Shown: positions 57,226 through 64,000 of the stretch, piece by piece
Layout: the number at the start of each line of letters is the position of its first letter
Position numbering within the stretch: position 1 is the first letter of the stretch
NCBI GenBank assembly: GCA_036850595.1
Contig: CM072148.1
Location: 24,417,352 to 24,481,351 of the forward strand
Origin: Rhyacichthys aspro
Lineage: Eukaryota > Chordata > Actinopteri > Gobiiformes > Rhyacichthyidae
Reading direction: 5' to 3'
Length of the DNA stretch: 64,000 bases
Made by a program: the position numbers and the translations under genes
The notes under the pieces: generated by a model
The model's database searches: none
Told to the model about the DNA's origin: nothing
What the model saw: only the letters and a program-made list of their open reading frames with translations

Positions 57226-58759
57226 CTGCAGAAGGCCCAGTTGCACAAAAAGGACGGGGGATTGGTGAGACAGGGAGTGGAAAAAAGATGAGACACAGGC
57301 CTTGACTCTGTGAGGATAATGTCCTTAGTTAAGCAAAGCTTGGTTTCCAATGGAGTAGTATGTCACAGGTCGGGTCAGTACAGGTAAGCTTTCCAAAAGG
57401 TGGAGCTAAACACTGCTGTCTGTTGAACGATAGATAATCCTCACTAAAGCAAAATGAAAAATAAAAGCTTCCAGTCCGAATGATATCTCGTATGGAAACA
57501 TACATTTTGTACATCTTCCCAGGCACAGCTCACTGGAAACACACTATTCAGGGGTTACAGATCTAAACTGTGGCTAGCGAAACAGTCAGTGTGTCCCCAG
57601 GCTGAAGTGTCCACAAAGTGGCGCGGTGCGCTTTTTGGTTCTGTGGACCTTTTTTGGTAATGGAGATGCCCCCACACTGACCCAATCTGCACTGTACCGC
57701 TCCATTGGAAACCAGGCTTTGCTTAACTAAGAGCATTACCCTTACAGGGACCAGGGTCTTGCATTTGTTTGAAATAGGCTTTTTGTACTCAAAATGTTTC
57801 TGCTCATTCACATAATGTCTAATCACTGATCTTTCAGCTTGGATTCAGATGTCTGTGAAACAAACTGCCTTGAACAATCAAATACTAGTGCCTTTGGTTA
57901 GAATGAACACCATCCCTCTGCTACCATTTTGGTCATTTTGGTATAGCACCTTAGGATTACCCACCATCAACCCGACATCATCAGATTTCTTATGTTGAGG
58001 AATTTTGTGCTGTCCTTGAAGATAAGTCACACTAAAAAGATATCAGATGTCTGAGGCACTGTATTTACCACCAATACCCACAGAAAGTAAACACACAGTG
58101 TGACAAGACAATAAACAGACATTGTTAAAACTTTAGGCCTTGACTCCAATGGGATAGCCATTAATCCTAAATGATTGGTAGTATTAAAGTGATCAGAGTT
58201 TGAGCAGAGAAAATCTGCAAGCAGAAGTGTGTGAATACTATTAATACTAGGCCCGTAAATAAAGTTATAATTTTAATTCCAAACAGCATACTGTACTTCA
58301 GCATACTGTCACTTTAACCTGGGAAAATTAAACTTTTCTATAAAAACAAATTAGTTATACCCAGCCTGATAGAATGATGTGAATTAGCATGCAGTTTGGA
58401 AATCTGTAGACTCTAAGATGAACTTTGCATAGCTGCTGAGACAGATCCGTCTTTAGATTACCACAGCACCTTTCTTTGAATGTGGCCGAAGAGACAACAC
58501 TAGAATAATGCTTTAAAGCAACACTATCCAATTTCACTACTTACTACCCACCCCCTAAATCAGCCTAGAGACCTTGCCTGATTTTCCTTTATTAAAAAAA
58601 CACAAAAGACTACATTACATCAAACAGAAGTATAGAGCTGCCTTCAAACGGTCTCTTTGGTTAAGTGTGTCTCACTAAACTTATCTGCTTTAACTTTGCT
58701 TCCTTTTTCTCTAAGTTTTTATTTTTTGATTGGCCAAATTAATTGACTGGCAAAAGCTT
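57226..58759 (-). other. Likely tab1 last intron, no exon seen
   Basis: Searching the minus strand for the preceding TAB1 text gave nothing convincing. The BEL/Pao element follows directly, so it is probably inserted in this intron. Confidence 0.45.
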
Positions 58760-59346
58760 TGTATGTGCTATCCAGCTAGACAGACAGTTAACAGACGAGT
58801 TGCTTTTGGTCTCGTTTATTCTTTATTTTTCTGTAAAGATGCAAACACACAGTAATACAGCAATCAGTTTCATGCAGCAAGCAATACATTTCATCTACGT
58901 CCAAACCAAGTCTTCATTGCCCAGATGTCCACCCAAATAAATGCAAACAAGGCGCAACAACCCTCATTAACATTCAGATCTACTGTATGATCAAAGAAGT
59001 CATTCCAAATAAGCTCACTAGCACAACAAAGATCGCTAGCATCTCCACTAGCACATGGCGCTAGCTAATCCTACGCCGCTGTACAAAACCTGTCTAACTC
59101 GCTACCACGCACATACTAATTGAATGGACCCACCACAATACGTCCCACTAACAACATATTTTTGACACAAAACTCGACTTACAGGCTTTTGTGGGCCAAG
59201 ACTCCACTGACACATCTGCACTTCAGCCATGAGTTTCACAATGTACTTATAACAACAACTTTTACTTACTAACCTAAGCTTCGCCACAAGAGGGCGCTTG
59301 AGAACCGTTAAGTAAAACAACATTTATTTATAACTATACCAATACA
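58760..59346 (-). repeat. BEL/Pao 3' LTR, 587 bp
   Basis: Termini TGTAT and ATACA are perfect 5-bp inverted repeats. On the minus strand the LTR is preceded by a purine-rich tract, CAGACGGGGAG, right before TGTATTGG (polypurine primer). An AATAAA pair (AAAATAAAGAATAAACG) lies near 58818-58836, close to the 3' end. Confidence 0.8.
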
Positions 59347-59393
59347 CTCCCCGTCTGGCATAAATACTTTTATGCCACTTTATTACTTTCTTA

Positions 59394-60472
59394 TTACTTG
59401 TCAGTCTTTTTATCATCATTCTGGGAGAGCAGGAGAATAAGGTTACAGAGCGTAGGTAGACTCAAGTGGTCCCCTGTTTTACAACTTTTTCGTACAGCTA
59501 AGTTGTCTCTCAACAAAACAACATCTACTTGAATATTGTCCTTGTCAAGAGTCCATTTTTTCCTGGGCTGAAGCACCGACAGAAATTCTTGTCTCCAGCG
59601 CTTCCAGAAGGCACCTGCAAGACTTTGAACATGTTGCCATTGTTTTTTGTACAAGTCTTTAAGGTCAAAAGTCCCTTCAGGACAGGTGCGGCTTCTGCTT
59701 TTTGAGTGAGGAGCATAGAAGGTGTCAAAACAATGGGTGAGTATCGGTAGTTAAAGGAACTAATGGGCGAGCATTAATAATTGCCATAACTTCTGCAGTT
59801 AATGTAATGAGGACTTCGTGTGTAAAACGAGAAGAACCTGATTGCAGTAACATGGCATCTAGAATGCGTTGGGTGAGGCTGATCATTCTTTCCCATGAGC
59901 CACCCATATGTGATGAGTTAGGTGTGTTAAAGTTCCATGTGCAGCCTTCATTGTAGAGGTAATTCTGAATCTCTGGATCATCTGTACTAATTTTTAACTC
60001 TACAGGCCCCGATAAAGTTGGTGCCATGATCTGATCTGAAGACTTTGGAAGGGCCTCTAATAGCAAAAAACCTTCTTAAGGCATTAATAAAGCTTGAGGT
60101 GGACATAGATTCAATTACTTCTATGTGAACTGAAGGAGTCCCCAGGCAGCTAAACAAAACTGCCCAGCGCTTGCTTTCTGCGGTACCGCCTCTTGTCTTG
60201 TGGGTAACCACACTCCAGGGTCCGAAAACATCTAGACCAACTCTAGTGAATGAGGGCTCCATAACAAGTCGGTCCTCTGGGAGATCGGCCATTTTTTGGT
60301 TAACAGGTCTGCCCCTGAGCTTACGACAAGTGACACACTGATACAGTACACTGGATAACAACTTTCTAGCTCCGATCAGCCAAACACCAGGTGATTGGAG
60401 CGCTCCCTCAGTGAGGTGGCGACCCTGGTGAGCAATGTCTTGATGGTAATGTCTCACAAGTAGAGTTGACAC
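59394..60472 (-). pseudogene. BEL/Pao integrase and C-terminal domain
   Basis: HQDIAHQGRH and CVTCRKLRG form the HHCC zinc site (about 60430-60310). The core shows GLDVFGPWSV (Asp, about 60235), RSDHGTNFIGA (Asp) and, after a frame change near 60060, SHMGGSWERM (Glu, about 59905). Beyond another shift, FWKRWRQEFLSVLQPRKKW is the C-terminal domain typical of BEL/Pao pol. All three catalytic acids are visible, but not in one frame. Confidence 0.8.
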
Positions 60473-60767
60473 GTGGTGTTTTTTAGGAAGTATCAGTGGA
60501 TGCTTTTCGTCATATGGAAGGTCTGCTTTTGACGTTTGACCTCCTACTCTTCACAGTCCATCCGGGTCTATAAAGGGATTTAGAGTCCATAAGGGACTTT
60601 TTAACGTCTTCTTTAAATGGATACTGTTGCACGCTTGAGATGACTGTCAATTTAGCTTGTGTTTGTGGATTTGTGGTGTTTTGGTTTGAAGCTTTGGATT
60701 TGTTCCTAGCTAGTCACAGTTTCATCATACCTCGTATTAGATGTTTCCACAATGAGAATCTTTCGAA

Positions 60768-61781
60768 TCAGTGTGGGCCGAGAGATTCTAGGCTGGCTTT
60801 GGTAACATAGACGTTGACTTCTGGTCGAATCTCTGTGTCATGTTCTGGTTCACAGAGTTCAAACTTGTTTGTGTTTGCTAAAGTGGGAAGCTGTGGTTGG
60901 TCTTGTTGCAGGAATTTTGGTCCAGTGAACCAGTGCGTTTGTGGCAGTAGGATTCCTTTTATTGGGCGCGTAGCAATGTCTGCTGGGTTGTTTTCGGATG
61001 AAACATGATGCCACTGTGACGGTGTGGGCGATTTTCTAATTCTGGAGACTCTGTTTGAAACATAGACATAAAACCTTCTGGATGTATTATAGATGTATCC
61101 AAGAACAATTGTATTGTCTGTGTAATACTTAACAGTGTTAAACTCAATGTCCATTTCTTGACATATGAGTTCTTCCATTTCTACCGCAAGGACAGCAGCA
61201 CATTGGTCCAGCCTTGGGATTGTGTGAGCTGGTCTGGGTGCTAGTTTTGCCTTTCCCATGACAAGGTACTGTCCCTGGTCATTGAGCACTCGCAGGTGGG
61301 CTTCTGCGGCAATTGCTGTGGATGAGGCATCACTAAAGACACAAAGCTCTCTGTGTTGTGTTGAAGACAGAGACAATGGTACATATGGTCTGGGAGTGTG
61401 TAAGTGCTCTACCTCGCGAAGAGAATCTTTCCATGCAGTCCATAATCTTTCTTTGGCTGGTGGTAGAGGGTCATCCCAGTCGCACGGTTCTGAGGTGAGC
61501 TCCCAAATCAGTGTTTTTCCCTGTACAGTTATAGGCACAACAAGGCCTAGGGGGTCGTACAAACTATTAACAGTGGATAATACACCCCTTTTGGTGAATG
61601 GCCTTTCTTCCTTTGAGACTTGGAAAGTAAAAGTGTCCGAGTCTAGGCTCCAGCTTATGCCTAAACTTCTCTGAAGGGGCAAGGGGTCAGAGTCTAGGTC
61701 GGGGATTTTAATGTCTTTTGCTAAATCTTCGGCTGGGAACGACTCCATTACTTTGCTGCTGTTTGATGCGATTTTATGCAA
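60768..61781 (-). pseudogene. BEL/Pao RT connection and RNase H (337 codons open)
   Basis: Open frame of 337 codons. SLGISWSLDSDTF and TVNSLYDPLGLVVPI form the Pao-specific A17-like region following RT, and CVFSDASSTAIAAEA (first Asp), EMEELI and YYTDNTIVLGYI form the RNase H core. WHHVSSENNPADIATR is the conserved terminal motif of this RNase H type. Confidence 0.85.
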
Positions 61782-61858
61782 GCGTAGATTTCACTCTGCT
61801 AATATTTTTTGTGTTTTTTGTAGGAGAGTAACTGCTTCCGTTTCAGTGGGAAGTGAAG

Positions 61859-62605
61859 TTAGACCACATAAAAGTTCCTGGCCACAAATTGCATTGCATC
61901 TTTGCCATGTTCTACTTCTCTGTTCTCTACTTCTCTTCTGAGCCTGTAGATTCTGGCCACAAATTGCATTGCATCTTTGCCATGTTCTACTTCTCTGTTC
62001 TCTACTTCTCTTCTGAGCCCATAGATTGCAACAGAAGGGGACGGGCGATTGCCAAACACGTGTACTTTCAAGCGGTATTCTATGATGTCTTTTGTTATGT
62101 CGTTGTCTGCGTACCAGAGAAAACGCAGGAAATTGCGATGATCTTCTCTCACTGTGAAACAGTAGAACATTTGTTCGATATCTGCGATTATGGCAATGGG
62201 CTCTCTGCGGAACCTGACGAGGACGTCAAGCAAGGCATTGTTTAGATCTGGGCCACTTAAGAGGACGTCATTTAGTGCTACACCCTCATGTTTGGCACTT
62301 GAGTCAAAAACTATCCGAATTTGTCCGGGCTTTTGGGGATGATAGACCCCAAAACTGGGGAGGTACCAACACTCCTCTTCAGGCTTTAAAGCGGGTGCTA
62401 TTTCAGCTTGCTGATTGTCAAGGATTTTTTGCATGAACTGTACAAAATGTTCTCTCATGTCGGGTTTCTTGTCTAGAGAACATTTGAGTGTGTTACGTCT
62501 CTTTAAAGCTTGTTCTCGGTTATTTGGTAGACGTTGTCTGGGTGTTACAAAGGGGAGGGGTGCAACCCAGCTGTTTGTCTCATCCTGATACATTTCGCTT
62601 TGCAT
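61859..62605 (-). pseudogene. BEL/Pao reverse transcriptase, catalytic motif lost
   Basis: GQIRIVFDSSAKHEGVALND and IAIIADIEQMFYCFTVREDH are diagnostic Pao RT blocks (fingers and motif A, Asp present). FGNRPSPSVAIYGLRR precedes a 75-bp tandem duplication (61880-61954 and 61955-62029) that repeats 25 codons in frame. Immediately after it, FYV should lead into the two catalytic Asp, but the frame is broken there and both are missing. The frame restarts downstream toward 61781. Confidence 0.85.
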
Positions 62606-62640
62606 TATTGCGAGGAACTGTTCATCCTGTAGTGAGGATG

Positions 62641-63312
62641 CTAACTTTTCATCATCATCCTTCCTGGCGAATATTGAGTCACCCAGGTTGTCTGTTTGTA
62701 TTCTATGGTAGGTATGGTAGGGTAGTTTTGAGTGTCCCTTAGCCGTCCGACTGGTCTCTCTTTTATTTGCAGCATGTTGGAGTATGGACTGAGATACGAT
62801 GGGTGGCCACTGAGTAGAGAGTTAGTCTTGTACGTTGTGACAAAGTTGGGTTTGTGTGTGACATTAGAACAAACATCTCCCACGATGACCCAGCCAAGGT
62901 CAAGGCGCTGAGCGAACGGTGCGTCGTGTGGTCCGTTGCACTGTTCTCTCACCTTGTGTAGGCTCAAAATGTCTCTACATAAGAGCAGCAGAATTTGTGC
63001 ATTTGGATTGACTGGATGAATTTTATGTGAGAGCGCCTTTAAGTGTGGATGGTGTTGTGCGGCTTCAGGTGAGGGGATCTCTGATCGATCTTCGGGGATC
63101 ATATCGCATTCTAGCATTGGAGGAAGTGGTACCTGTATGCATCCGTCTGTAGACTCGATTATAAAATACTTAGCCTTTCTTCCTGTCACTTCTGAAATGC
63201 CTGAGCATGTCTTTAATGTGTATATTTCTGTGCCACCTTCAACATTGAAAAGGTTAAAGAACTCTGAGCGAGCAAGTGACTGATTAATCTGATCGTCCAT
63301 AACTGCATACAA
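62641..63312 (-). pseudogene. BEL/Pao protease region
   Basis: YAVMDDQINQSLARSEFFNL fits the second part of the Pao aspartyl-protease domain (DUF1758-like). LDLGWVIVGDVC is the GWVI.G block that closes it. The active-site D[ST]G should be further upstream (above 63312), where the frame is not continuous. Confidence 0.65.
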
Positions 63313-63557
63313 ATTTATTGCCTTATCTCTCTGCCCTAATGGATAAACTTTAGCTAGGCAGATTTTAGCACAGGATCTTGGGTTACGTTGATCTTCACAT
63401 ACCTCAGTGCACGTTGTTGTAGCTGAGACTGATGGCGTACTTGGTTCAGGCTCCCCGCCATGCTGTTCTAACTCTGGTGGCAGTCTGTTGACAGGTGGAG
63501 GTGGACCTGGATGGAGGGCTGTATGTGCCTCTCACTTTCACATTCTTTGCAGGTGAC

Positions 63558-63950
63558 TTAGATAGGACAGTTCTTGGCTTGATGCTTTGTTGACGAATAT
63601 TTAAAGCATATGTTTCTCTCTTTCAAATATGACTTTCTCTCCTCTAGAGGGTTGCTGCGGAAGCTACGACATTTTCTTAGAGGATGGGGTGTTTTATGGA
63701 GTGGGCATTGTTTATCAGGATCCTCACTTACATCTGTCGTCTTTGTCTCCTGTGCTATGTCTGTCTTTCTGGCTGTTATTGTTGAGTGGTTATTGTTTTT
63801 AACAGGTTTGTCAAATCTGCTCTGTGCTGCTGACAGAAATGAGAAACTAGGGTTATTTCTAATGTGTGCTTGCTCTTGTATAAAACTAGAAAATGCATTG
63901 AATGGTGGATATGTTACATTAAAGTCAGTTTTGAACTTAGACGAACGCAA
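63558..63950 (-). pseudogene. BEL/Pao gag C-terminus with zinc knuckles
   Basis: FNAFSSFIQEQAHIRNNPSF followed by CPLHKTPHPLRKCRSF (first knuckle) and CFKYSSTKHQAKNCPI. In the second knuckle the expected C-x2-C has Tyr at the second Cys, so metal binding is probably lost. It ends at a stop before the protease region. Confidence 0.75.
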
Positions 63951-64000
63951 AATACATTTTTCTTGTAAAGATTAAGGGAGTTTCTCAAGTATGGGATTAA

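Larger units (their letters stand above)
58760..64000 (-). mobile_element. BEL/Pao LTR retrotransposon, 3' portion, inactive
   Basis: Gag end, protease, RT, RNase H, integrase, a C-terminal domain, polypurine tract and 3' LTR follow in order on the minus strand. The 5' end and 5' LTR lie beyond the right edge. Several frameshifts, an in-frame duplication and loss of the RT catalytic residues make this copy inactive. Confidence 0.85.

Overview
The window reads as teleost fish nuclear DNA. It is AT-rich and contains fish-type transposable elements: hAT and other MITEs, a Sushi-like and a Gmr1-like Ty3/gypsy element, BEL/Pao, L1/Tx1 and CR1/L2-like LINEs, a pogo/Tigger-like end, and long CA, TG and TA microsatellites. 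All calls come from reading the sequence; no database search was run.

Two host genes are recognisable, both on the minus strand. mgat3 (beta-1,4-mannosyl-glycoprotein 4-beta-N-acetylglucosaminyltransferase, GnT-III) is complete: four coding exons between 13202 and 9810 with consensus splice sites give 608 residues. A CpG-rich block at about 21.4-22.0 kb probably carries its promoter and 5' noncoding exon. At 57225-57000 lies the terminal coding exon of tab1 (TAK1-binding protein 1), with the C-terminal TAK1-binding motif; its other exons lie upstream, beyond the right edge or hidden by insertions. tab1 and mgat3 are also tandem neighbours in human (22q13), so the locus identity is secure.

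Layout. 0-9 kb, downstream of mgat3: MITEs and a 3 kb block of nested inverted repeats containing two opposed THAP-domain fragments. 9.8-22 kb: mgat3, whose first intron holds a TTAA-flanked element with a P2RX7-ballast-like exon and an 800-base homopolymer block that looks like an assembly error. 22-24 kb: a LINE interrupted by another retroelement tail beside the CpG island. 24-33.7 kb: mostly featureless AT-rich DNA. 33.8-47.4 kb: a nest of transposons. A minus-strand Gmr1-like gypsy element (integrase before reverse transcriptase) was entered by a Sushi-like element, a hAT MITE and a 3 kb BED-finger hAT transposon, each with exact target-site duplications. 48-56 kb: fragments of a minus-strand L1/Tx1 LINE interrupted by hAT, Tigger-like and unknown DNA. 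57 kb: tab1 last exon. 58.8-64 kb: the 3' part of a minus-strand BEL/Pao element with its 3' LTR.

The mobile-element coding regions examined all carry stops, frameshifts or deletions. No defence system, CRISPR array, rRNA or tRNA gene was seen. The most notable items are the split mgat3 coding region, the P2RX7-ballast-like exons inside two TTAA-flanked elements, the nested THAP palindrome, the integrase-before-RT gypsy, and a perfect 25-bp inverted duplication inside the hAT transposase.
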